DNA of 64,000 nucleotides from Neorhizobium huautlense (GTDB taxonomy: Bacteria; Pseudomonadota; Alphaproteobacteria; Rhizobiales; Rhizobiaceae): NCBI RefSeq assembly GCF_030811685.1, contig NZ_JAUSRF010000001.1, forward strand, positions 124,001 through 188,000. The letters run 5' to 3'. The position numbers and the translations under genes are program-made. Positions within the stretch are counted from its first letter, which is position 1, and each line of letters begins with the position of its first letter. Under the pieces are notes generated by a model that was not told the DNA's origin, searched no databases, and saw only the letters and a program-made list of their open reading frames with translations. Positions 54,733 through 63,092 of the stretch are shown piece by piece.

Positions 54733-55856
54733 TGACGGCATTTTCGCCAAAACGCATCACCATCCATGTTCCGACATTGCGCGGCGGTGGCGCGGAACGG
54801 GTCTGCGTTCTGGTTGCCAATGCGTTTGCGCGACGTGGCCACGATGTCACCCTTTTCGTCTGGGATGCAACCGGCCCCAATGCCCAACTGGTTTCGCCGC
54901 AGGTCAAAATACTCGATCTCGGTTTTCGTGCCCACGGCGAAAATTTCGGCAAGTTTTCGACGCTGAAAGCCTTCTTCCGTTCGATCGCGGTCTATCGGCA
55001 ATTGAAGCCGGATGCAGTGTTTTCCGCCCTCGAATTCGCAAATGTCCTGACGGCGCTGGCCTTGACGTTTGGCGGCAGCCGGACCGCCTTCTTTCCAAGC
55101 TTTCATGCCGCCGCTTCGCTGAAGGCCGATAGCCTCGGCAGTCGGATCGCACCGCTGCTTTCGCGCATCGTCGCGCGACGTTCGACAACATCAATCGCGG
55201 TATCCGGCGGCATTGCGGCCGACCTTGAAGCCCGTGGTTTCCGGCCCGACAAGATCACCGTGATCGGCAACCCCATTCCGGCACTCGAAGTGCGGGAAGC
55301 AGACAAGACTGATTGGCAGGATCGTCTGTCCCGAATGGGTGACGGCCCCGTCATCATCACGCTCGGCCGTCTTGTCGAGGTCAAGGATCATCACACGCTG
55401 ATCGCCGCATTTGCGAAACTCGACCGAACAAGAAATTGTCGCCTCGTGATCTTCGGCGATGGCCCGCTGAGAGCTGATCTGGAACATCAGGCAACAACGC
55501 TTGGTGTCGGCGACAAAATCCTGTTTGCCGGTTATGTCAACGATCCCGCAGCCTGCTACGCGATCGCCGATCTCTTCGTCCTGTCCTCACGCAGCGAAGG
55601 CTTCGGCAATGTTCTGGTAGAGGCGATGGGGACTGGCGTGCCGGTCGTTTCGACCGACGCGCCGCATGGACCACGCGAAATTCTGGCCGATGGCCGTTAT
55701 GGAGCGCTTGTGCCCGTCGGCGATGCAGACGCACTGGCGGCAGCGATAACGGCAACGCTGGATCACCCGCCGGAACCTTCGCTTCTGCGCAAACGTGCCG
55801 GAGATTTCAGCGAAGAGGTTATCGGTGATCGCTACGAGGCGCTGCTTTCCCTATAG
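54732..55856 (+). CDS. Glycosyltransferase family 4
   Basis: The product is 374 residues, GT-B fold. The N-terminus has VPTLRGGGAERVCVLVANAF. The C-terminal domain has VIITLGRLVEVKDHHTLIAA and the E-x7-E motif SRSEGFGNVLVEAMGTG. It likely adds a hexose or aminosugar to the lipid-linked repeat unit. It is translationally coupled to the Wzz-type gene and ends 23 bases before the convergent sensor kinase gene, marking the edge of the polysaccharide locus. Confidence 0.9.
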   Translation: MTAFSPKRITIHVPTLRGGGAERVCVLVANAFARRGHDVTLFVWDATGPNAQLVSPQVKILDLGFRAHGENFGKFSTLKAFFRSIAVYRQLKPDAVFSALEFANVLTALALTFGGSRTAFFPSFHAAASLKADSLGSRIAPLLSRIVARRSTTSIAVSGGIAADLEARGFRPDKITVIGNPIPALEVREADKTDWQDRLSRMGDGPVIITLGRLVEVKDHHTLIAAFAKLDRTRNCRLVIFGDGPLRADLEHQATTLGVGDKILFAGYVNDPAACYAIADLFVLSSRSEGFGNVLVEAMGTGVPVVSTDAPHGPREILADGRYGALVPVGDADALAAAITATLDHPPEPSLLRKRAGDFSEEVIGDRYEALLSL

Positions 55857-55879
55857 GGCCAACGTCCGCGATAGGTCCG

Positions 55880-57016
55880 TTACGACCGATCATCGCGCTG
55901 CGTTGCGCTTTCTCGTATGCCGCCGGCCTCTATGGCAAATGTCACTTGGCAGCGGGCCCCTGAACGGGCAAGAACGTGATCGATCCGGCCATTCAGCTGC
56001 CGCTCCACCAGCCGTTTGATCAGGCCCGAGCCCTGGTTTGGCAAGGCACTTTCGACGACCGGCGGGCCATTCATTTCCGCCCAGAGCAGGGTGAGTTCGG
56101 ACCCCGCCACGAGCCACGCGACTTCCACGCGGCCGCTCGGCACCGACAGCGCACCGTGCTTGAGCGCATTGGTGGCGAGCTCGTTGATCACAAGACCAAG
56201 AGCGGTGGCGCGCATGGGCGGCAATGGCACGGATGGACCAGTCAGCGAAAACGTCTGCCGATCCGGCGTCATATATGGTTCGATTTCGATTTCGATCAGG
56301 CTGCGCAGATCGATGCGAGCATTATCCTCGGTCTTTTCATCCAACAGTTCATGAACCCGCGCCAGGGCGGAGATACGCCCGTTCAACTCGACGCCGAGTT
56401 CGCTGGGAAGGGTCAGCCGGGCAAGGCTCTGCGCGCCCATATAGGCGTTCTTGACCCGGTGGCGCAGCTCATCACGCACCAGTTCTGCTTCCAGAACAGC
56501 ATCCTTCAGGGCCGAGATCAGCCGCACGTTTTCGAGCGCTGTTGCCGTGGCGCTCGCCAGCGCCTCCAGAACCTCGATCTCTTCATCGCTTGGCTCATAG
56601 GTCGCGGCCCAATAGGCGCCGATGGCGGCAATCGGGTCATCGCGTCGCACCGGCGTCATCAGCACCGCACGGACAAAGGTTTCTTCGTAAAGTTCGTACG
56701 GGATGCGGGGATCGAGCGCGATATCGGGCACGACGACTGTCTGTCTGTTGAGCATCGCCCAGCCGCTGATGCAGGCCGTCATCGGAAATTTCTGCCCCTT
56801 CCAGAGCGGGCCGATCGCATCCTCCTCGATATAGTGGCAGAGATCGCCGTCGCGGCGAATGATGGCGATACCTTCGCAGCCGACCAGTACGCGCGCTGTC
56901 ACCCGCACGATATCCACCACCTCCTCGGAAGTCTTGGCACCGGCCAGACGCGCAACCGCCTGGGTCAACTGCCCAAGAGGTGTTCGTCGCCGGTCTCGAT
57001 TTTGCCCTTCCATCAT
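55880..57016 (-). CDS. HWE/HisKA_2-type sensor histidine kinase with GAF domain
   Basis: The product is 378 residues. A GAF domain at ~20-165 (RVLVGCEGIAIIRRDGDLCH through ASATATALENVRL) is followed by a HisKA_2/HWE dimerisation motif DELRHRVKN with phospho-acceptor His186. An ATPase domain follows with ALGLVINELATNALKHGAL (N box) and NQGSGLIKRLVE (G box). No membrane segment is evident, so it is a soluble kinase, perhaps sensing a small molecule. No response regulator is adjacent. Starts at 57016 (MMEG) or 57013 are equivalent; a GTG at 57040 is less likely. Confidence 0.87.
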   Translation of the reverse strand: MMEGQNRDRRRTPLGQLTQAVARLAGAKTSEEVVDIVRVTARVLVGCEGIAIIRRDGDLCHYIEEDAIGPLWKGQKFPMTACISGWAMLNRQTVVVPDIALDPRIPYELYEETFVRAVLMTPVRRDDPIAAIGAYWAATYEPSDEEIEVLEALASATATALENVRLISALKDAVLEAELVRDELRHRVKNAYMGAQSLARLTLPSELGVELNGRISALARVHELLDEKTEDNARIDLRSLIEIEIEPYMTPDRQTFSLTGPSVPLPPMRATALGLVINELATNALKHGALSVPSGRVEVAWLVAGSELTLLWAEMNGPPVVESALPNQGSGLIKRLVERQLNGRIDHVLARSGARCQVTFAIEAGGIRESATQRDDRS

Positions 57017-57255
57017 CACGTCAATCCCTTGCCCGCACAAGGTTCAAAGCACATATCGCAGAATCGCATAGTTACGTTCATTAGCAAGACAAAACATTGC
57101 GTGATCGGCAAGCTGCACTCGCAAAAATGGTAAGCAGAACCTTGCCGCGCTCTTGACCTTGCGGGCAAACACCGGTTCTTTGCCGCCGAAGGTGGGAGGA
57201 TCGGCTTTTGCATCCACCCCCGCGCAGACAGATTCGATGAATGGAACAAAGACAC

Positions 57256-57792
57256 ATGTCGACAGAGCAGGGCAACACAATGTTTCAGGGACCGGTGATC
57301 GTGATGGGCGTGTCGGGCAGCGGCAAAAGCTCCGTCGGCATCCTGCTGGCCGAGAAGCTGGGCCTGCCTTATGTCGAGGGTGACGAACTGCACCCGAAAT
57401 CGAATGTCGAAAAAATGTCAAAAGGCACGCCGCTGACCGACGAAGACCGCTGGCCGTGGCTGGACATCATCGGCGAGCGTCTGGCCGAAGGTGCGACAAG
57501 CGGCATCGTCATCACCTGCTCGGCACTCAAAGTTATCTACCGCGACCGTCTGCGCAAGGCCGCCGGCGGCAAGCTGGCCTTCGTTTTCCTTGATGGTTCC
57601 AAGGAACTGCTGACCGATCGCATGGGTCATCGCACCGGCCATTTCATGCCACTGAGCCTGCTCGAAACGCAGCTGGCGACGCTCGAACGTCCCGACAAAG
57701 AAGATGGCGTCGTGACGGTCGATATCGATGCCACGCCGGAAGCCATTACCGATACGGCCATTGAGGGCCTGTCGAAACTGACGTGGTCGTAA
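57256..57792 (+). CDS. gntK: Gluconokinase
   Basis: The product is 178 residues. The Walker A motif is GVSGSGKSS (residues 18-26), and YVEGDELHPKSNVEKMSKGT is the gluconokinase substrate region; FMPLSLLETQLATLE is also typical. It phosphorylates gluconate to 6-phosphogluconate, feeding the Entner-Doudoroff or pentose phosphate pathway. The start is uncertain: 57241, 57256 or 57280, none with a strong ribosome binding site. No gluconate permease or regulator gene is adjacent. Confidence 0.92.
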   Translation: MSTEQGNTMFQGPVIVMGVSGSGKSSVGILLAEKLGLPYVEGDELHPKSNVEKMSKGTPLTDEDRWPWLDIIGERLAEGATSGIVITCSALKVIYRDRLRKAAGGKLAFVFLDGSKELLTDRMGHRTGHFMPLSLLETQLATLERPDKEDGVVTVDIDATPEAITDTAIEGLSKLTWS

Positions 57793-57849
57793 AGCTGGCA
57801 TGACGGATCGGTTCCGGCCTATAGTTAAGCAGATTTTGCGAGTCACTTG

Positions 57850-59115
57850 ATGCCGTTCCGCTTCGTCCACACCGCCGATATCCACCTCGATTCTCCACTT
57901 CGTTCGCTGGCCCTGCGCAATGCAGAGCTGGCGGAACTGGTCGGAGGCGCGACACGCCAGGCACTGGTGTCGATCGTCGATCTCTGCCTCGAGGAGAAGG
58001 TCGATGCGCTGGTGATTGCCGGCGATCTTTACGATGGCGACCAGACCTCGATGAAAACGGCCCGTTTTCTGGCCGGGCAAATGGAGCGGCTGCACCAGGC
58101 CGGCATTGCGGTCTACACCATTCGCGGCAATCACGACGCTTTGTCGCGCATTACCCAGGAACTGGTTCTGCCCCCAAGCGTGAAGATTTTTGGCGGGCGG
58201 GCTGAGGCAATCGAGATGGAGGCGAGCGGGCTTGCCGTCGCCATTCATGGCCTGAGTTTTGCCAAACCGCAGGCACCGGACCCGCTTCTGCCCAAATACA
58301 GGCCGCCGGTCGCGGGTGCGATCAATATCGGCATCATGCATACCAGTCTCGCCGGTGCACCCGGCCATGACGTCTACGCCCCCTGCAGTGCGGCAGACCT
58401 GCATGCGTCCGGTTTCGACTACTGGGCGCTTGGCCATATCCACCAGCGCGCTCACCATACAGGCACCCGCACGGTGATCATGCCCGGCATGCCGCAGGGG
58501 CGCGATATCAACGAGGCGGGCGAAAAGACCGTCTCGCTGGTGACGATCGCCGATGACCGCACGGTGAGCGTCGAAGAACGGCTGACGAGCATTGCGCAAT
58601 TCGAACGGATTTCCATCGATCTGACCGGCCTGACCGAGTGGCGGGATGCTGCCGCGGCGATAGAGACCGCCCTTTCCGGCCAGCGCGGCAAGACGGCCTC
58701 GCAACATCTTGTCGCGCGTCTTCGTTTGCTAGGCGAGACGCCCCTCTCCTTCCGCCTGCGGCGCGATATCGACCTGATGCTGGCAGAGGCCGAGCAACGC
58801 GGCCAGCGGCTGGGCGACACCTGGATCGAGAAACTGGAACTGGATGTGCGCCCGCCCGGCGAGGCGGAGCAGGCAAATGCCGACCCGGTGATCGAGCTTG
58901 GCCAGCTGATGCGATCCGACGTGATTGCCCGCCCCGGTTTTCGCGATGACATCAGCGACATGGTGCGCGAGATGCTGGCCGACCTGCCGGCCGAAAGCCG
59001 CCATTTTGCCGGCGATGACGAGGCCGCCTTCAATCGCTTCGTCGATGATCTTCTCGCCCGGGGAACCGACGATATCACCGCGCGCCTGAGCGGCGCCGAG
59101 CGGGATGAAAACTGA
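57850..59115 (+). CDS. SbcD/Mre11-like DNA repair exonuclease (YhaO type)
   Basis: The product is 421 residues. Metallophosphoesterase motifs are in order: HTADIHLDSPL, VIAGDLYDGD, IRGNHDAL, IMHTS and LGHIHQRA. This is the Mre11/SbcD nuclease fold. The next gene, overlapping by 1 base, is a large SMC-like ATPase, as in the yhaO-yhaN pairs known from Bacillus and many proteobacteria. The pair probably acts as an SbcCD-like complex on DNA ends. The ATG at 57850 is preferred to an in-frame TTG at 57847. Confidence 0.88.
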   Translation: MPFRFVHTADIHLDSPLRSLALRNAELAELVGGATRQALVSIVDLCLEEKVDALVIAGDLYDGDQTSMKTARFLAGQMERLHQAGIAVYTIRGNHDALSRITQELVLPPSVKIFGGRAEAIEMEASGLAVAIHGLSFAKPQAPDPLLPKYRPPVAGAINIGIMHTSLAGAPGHDVYAPCSAADLHASGFDYWALGHIHQRAHHTGTRTVIMPGMPQGRDINEAGEKTVSLVTIADDRTVSVEERLTSIAQFERISIDLTGLTEWRDAAAAIETALSGQRGKTASQHLVARLRLLGETPLSFRLRRDIDLMLAEAEQRGQRLGDTWIEKLELDVRPPGEAEQANADPVIELGQLMRSDVIARPGFRDDISDMVREMLADLPAESRHFAGDDEAAFNRFVDDLLARGTDDITARLSGAERDEN

Positions 59116-62100
59116 TGCGCCTCAACCGACTGGACCTGACACGCTACGGCAAGTTCACCGACCATGTGATCGATTTCGGCAAGGTCCCCGCCGGGCAACC
59201 GGACTTGCATATCATCTACGGCCTGAACGAGGCCGGCAAGTCCACGACATTAGCCGCCTATCTCGACCTCCTGTTCGGCATGCACACGCAGACGCCTTTC
59301 AATTTCCTGCATCCCTACAGCTCGATGCGGATAGGCGCTGAGCTGGACATCGATGGCGCGACGCATGAACTGGCACGGCTGAAGCAGCGCAGCGGCAGCC
59401 TGATCGATGGGCGCGGTTCGCCGGTCAACGATGCGCTGCTGGTGGGTGCGCTTAGCGGCGTAACGCGTGACGCTTATCGCACGATGTTTTCTCTCGACGA
59501 CAAATCGCTGGAGGAAGGCGGCAATGCCATCATCCAGAGCAAGGGGGAACTGGGCGAATTGCTGTTTTCTGCAAGCTCCGGCCTTGCAGGTCTCAGCAAG
59601 ACGCTGGCGGCAGCGAGCGAAGAGGCAGCGGGTTTTCACAAGAAGCGCTCGTCCTCTACAAAGCTTGCCGAGCTGAAACGCGCCCTGGAAACGTTGAAAA
59701 CCGAGCGGAACGCGATCGATACGTTCGCGACCACCTATAGCAGCCTCAACACCGCGCATGAGACGGCAAAAACCGCCTATGACGGCGCTGCCGCCGAGCT
59801 GGCCGAGGCGCGCACCCGCCATGCCGGCCTCACCCGTATCCTGACCGCCCTGCCCCTCTCCCTGCAACTTACGGGACTTGAAACCGGCCGTGAGCAACAG
59901 ACCCCGCTGCCACGCCCGCCGGCAGAATGGTTTGCGCTTCTGCCGCAACTCGTGCGTGACGAAACACGGCTGCAGGCGCTGCTGCAGGAAAAAGATCGCG
60001 TCATCGAACAGGTCCAACGCGAGATCGATGATATTGCCGTCGATGAAGAAGCGCGGCTGATCGCCGTCCATGCAGAGATGCTGGCGGATGGCGTCGCCCG
60101 TTTCCGGTCCGCGGAAAACGACTTGCCGCGACGGCGGCAATCTCTGGCGGAACAGGAGGGCGCATTGGCCCGCCTGCTGGCGGATCTCGAACGTCCGCCC
60201 CATGACGATGCCGAGGCACTGTTGCTGCCGGCCTCAACCACCGCGATCATCCGCGACCTGATCGAAAAGCGCTCGGGCATCGATGTGCAGCTTTCGACGG
60301 CGGAACGCGAACTCAAGCGCAGCCGGGATGCGCTGGAGCGGTTGCGGGAAAAGGAACCGGCCGGACAAACGTCCGGCGAAGTCCCTGACGATATCACGCT
60401 GGAGCGGCTTGAAGCGACGCTTTCGCGCCTGACCTCATCCGACCTGCCGTCTCGGCTTGCCTTGGAGGAGCGCGGCCGCACCCAATTGCAGCGCAATCTC
60501 GAAAACCGCATGGGCATGCTGTCGCCTTGGACCGGCGACATGAATGCGCTGGCGGCGACACCCAATGCCGATGCCCGACAGATCGAGACATGGCGCAGCC
60601 ACGCGGTGGCGATCGACCGCCGTTTGAACGAGCACCGTGCCCGCCTCCGCGAGATGGAGACGGAACAGGTGACGATGCAGGCGCGCCTTGCCGCCTTCAA
60701 CGCCGGAGGCGCGATCGACGACACCGAAGCACGGGCCGCACGCGACGAGCGCGATGCCGCATGGCTGGCACATCTGGCAAAACTCGACGCGCAGACGGCA
60801 CGGAGTTTCGAGGAGGCCATGCGCCGGGACGATGGCGTTTCGGCAGGGCGGCTTTCGCGCGCCCACGAACTGGCGGAACTGCGGCAGCTGACGCGTAAGA
60901 CGGCCGAAAACAATGCCGCGGTCGAACACCAGCATGATCTACTTGCCGAGGCGGAAGCGGAACATGTGGCGCTTGCCGAAAAAATCGGTGCGATTCTGCC
61001 CGACACGTCCGGGATCGAGATGAATGCGCTGGAGCGCATCGCAGCTGTTGAAAGCTGGACAACACGCCGGGCGGAAGCCCTGTCCGCCGGGGCGCAGTTG
61101 CAGCAGTCACAGACGGATATCATCGATATTCGCGAGGAACTCGACGGCCTTTGCGGCGCGTTGCAGGCCGCCCTTTTGGAAGCCGGTGCGCGCGGGCTTC
61201 ACCAGATCACCCCGGTAGAACTGGCGCGTGGCGCCACCGATTTTATCTCTCGTATCAAGGCAGGCGCGCATGAACGGGCGGCGCATGAAAAATCCGCAGC
61301 CGACCTTTCGCGTGACATAACCGAACGCCAACGCGACCGGGAAGACGCGCAGCTGAGCGCGGATGGCTGGCAGGAAACCTGGCGGCAGACACTGTCGAAA
61401 ACCTGGCTGGCCGACCACGCGGATTCCGTTGCCGCCATCGGAAAGATGCTATCGGAACTGTCGAAACTGCCGGTCATCCTGAAGGATCGGCAGGATCTGG
61501 CGCAGCGCGTCAACGCCATGGAGCGCGACCAGACGCAGTTCCGCGATGAGGTTTCCACGCTGCTGCGCAAGCTGGATGATGACGGCAGCATGGATGATCC
61601 CCTAGTGATTGCAGGCCAGCTTCTCGACCGGCTGAAGACCGCCACACGCGAAGAACAGGCACGCGCGACGCGACACGAAAACCTCGAAAAACTGAAAACC
61701 GAGCGAGCGGAACTGGCCGGGGAACTGGCCGTGCATGAGGCGCAGAAGGCCAAGGTCACCGCCTATTTCGGCACCGACACGCTGGCGGCCGTCGAAACGT
61801 TTCTGGAACAGGCGCGGGAACGCGACAGAACCGAAACCCGCATTGCCGAATTGAAAGCGCAGATTGCCCAGAGCCTGCAAATGGCACATTTCGAAGATGC
61901 GGCGCGACAACTGGCCGACATCGATGCTGTCGGCATCGAGCGTGAAGCGGAAGAGCTTTCCACCCGCATCAACGATCTCACCGATCGCACCCGTGAACTT
62001 TACGCGGAAATGACCCGCGCCAGGGACAAACTCGATGCCGTCGGCGGTGACGATGCCGTGGCGCAGATCGAAGCCAGGCGGCGCACGGTCCTTCTCGAAA

Positions 62101-62591
62101 TCGAGGATGCGGCGACACGTTACCTGACGCTCAGGACCGGCATTCTCGCTGCCGAACAGGCACTGCATATCTACCGGGAAAAACATCGCAGCTCGATGAT
62201 GAACCGCGCCTCGGAAGCCTTCAGCCTGATCACCGGCGGCAATTATTCCGGGCTGACGACACAGATCGACGGCAGCAGCGAAATCCTGATCGGCGTGGGG
62301 CGCGACGGCGGATCGAAACTGGCCAAGGAGATGTCCACCGGCACGCAATTCCAGCTTTATCTGGCGCTGCGGCTGGCGGGTTATGAGGAATTCGCGGCGG
62401 TGCGCCCTTCCGTTCCGTTCATCGCTGACGACATCATGGAAAGTTTTGACGACCAGCGCTCGGAAGAGGTTTTTCGCCTGTTGGGCGAGATGTCGAAGGT
62501 CGGTCAGGTGATCTACCTCACCCACCACAGGCACCTATGCGACATTGCAAAAACTGTTGTGCCGCAAGTAAAGATCCACCAACTGCCGTGA
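59115..62591 (+). CDS. SMC/RecN-like ATPase, YhaN type, partner of the exonuclease
   Basis: The product is 1158 residues. The ATPase head opens with MRLNRLDLTRYGKFTDHVID and Walker A GLNEAGKST (36-44). A long coiled-coil arm follows from ~170 to ~1000, interrupted near the middle. The C-terminal head half has the ABC-like STGTQFQLYLALRLAG and the Walker B-type FIADDIMESFDD (about 1102-1113) with a final YLTHHRHL. Paired with the upstream exonuclease it is probably a DNA-end processing complex like SbcC-SbcD. The N-terminal head resembles AAA_27 proteins. The stop of the exonuclease gene overlaps its ATG. Confidence 0.9.
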   Translation: MRLNRLDLTRYGKFTDHVIDFGKVPAGQPDLHIIYGLNEAGKSTTLAAYLDLLFGMHTQTPFNFLHPYSSMRIGAELDIDGATHELARLKQRSGSLIDGRGSPVNDALLVGALSGVTRDAYRTMFSLDDKSLEEGGNAIIQSKGELGELLFSASSGLAGLSKTLAAASEEAAGFHKKRSSSTKLAELKRALETLKTERNAIDTFATTYSSLNTAHETAKTAYDGAAAELAEARTRHAGLTRILTALPLSLQLTGLETGREQQTPLPRPPAEWFALLPQLVRDETRLQALLQEKDRVIEQVQREIDDIAVDEEARLIAVHAEMLADGVARFRSAENDLPRRRQSLAEQEGALARLLADLERPPHDDAEALLLPASTTAIIRDLIEKRSGIDVQLSTAERELKRSRDALERLREKEPAGQTSGEVPDDITLERLEATLSRLTSSDLPSRLALEERGRTQLQRNLENRMGMLSPWTGDMNALAATPNADARQIETWRSHAVAIDRRLNEHRARLREMETEQVTMQARLAAFNAGGAIDDTEARAARDERDAAWLAHLAKLDAQTARSFEEAMRRDDGVSAGRLSRAHELAELRQLTRKTAENNAAVEHQHDLLAEAEAEHVALAEKIGAILPDTSGIEMNALERIAAVESWTTRRAEALSAGAQLQQSQTDIIDIREELDGLCGALQAALLEAGARGLHQITPVELARGATDFISRIKAGAHERAAHEKSAADLSRDITERQRDREDAQLSADGWQETWRQTLSKTWLADHADSVAAIGKMLSELSKLPVILKDRQDLAQRVNAMERDQTQFRDEVSTLLRKLDDDGSMDDPLVIAGQLLDRLKTATREEQARATRHENLEKLKTERAELAGELAVHEAQKAKVTAYFGTDTLAAVETFLEQARERDRTETRIAELKAQIAQSLQMAHFEDAARQLADIDAVGIEREAEELSTRINDLTDRTRELYAEMTRARDKLDAVGGDDAVAQIEARRRTVLLEIEDAATRYLTLRTGILAAEQALHIYREKHRSSMMNRASEAFSLITGGNYSGLTTQIDGSSEILIGVGRDGGSKLAKEMSTGTQFQLYLALRLAGYEEFAAVRPSVPFIADDIMESFDDQRSEEVFRLLGEMSKVGQVIYLTHHRHLCDIAKTVVPQVKIHQLP

Positions 62592-63092
62592 TGGAGTCTG
62601 CGTGACCTGAAAGATGCCGTCGCGTGCTTCCAAACGGCATGAGGTGGCCTCATCGATCGGTTTCGGCGCGTCAAAACCGCACGCCGAATGCCCTGCTTCG
62701 CGCAAGTATCACAACCATCGAAAACCCCTATGGGGCAGTGACTTACGGCCAATCACCAGCAAGTAAGACCGCATCCATAACCCATCCGTGATTACGTCAA
62801 ATGGGATTTTTTTATGGACACATTTCTTATAGCGCCCTACATAGATCTCGTCTTCGACATATTTCCTGATCGACGGATCGGAAAATCCCACGGCATGCGC
62901 GGAATTACTTTCCGGGCCCTTGCGGATGTACATGACGTATATTCGAACGGTCAGAATTTCTGCTGGGAAATTCACACGCGGATGCGATAAAGAAACACAT
63001 AAAACTTCCGGAAAGGCTAGCGCAGCTGTCCTTTCCGGAGGATTTATCAGCAAGGAGTATGTCCGCGCTATCGAGCCCGGGCCCAAGATTGT
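62592..63092. other. Intergenic region between yhaN-like gene and choV-like gene
   Basis: About 500 bases, AT-richer in the middle. ATGAGG-TGG-CCTCAT (62639-62653) is a small hairpin close to the end of the ATPase gene, without a T run. A leftward frame at 62933-62709 (75 residues, KKIPFDVITDGLWMRSYLLV) lacks a ribosome binding site and is not called as a gene. No other gene or RNA was recognised. The hairpin next to 63007 is listed separately. Confidence 0.5.
63007..63039 (+). promoter_or_regulatory. Hairpin in the leader of the choV-like gene
   Basis: TCCGGAAAG (63007-63015) and CTTTCCGGA (63031-63039) form a perfect 9-bp stem with a 15-base loop, about 54 bases before the start codon. No T run follows, so it is not a typical terminator. 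It may be a regulatory structure or an operator. Confidence 0.4.

Noticed and set aside
62709..62933. 75-codon minus-strand frame before the choV-like gene
   Set aside because: The translation looks protein-like (VITDGLWMRSYLLV), but there is no ribosome binding site and no recognised family, so it stays uncalled and is mentioned only in the intergenic entry.
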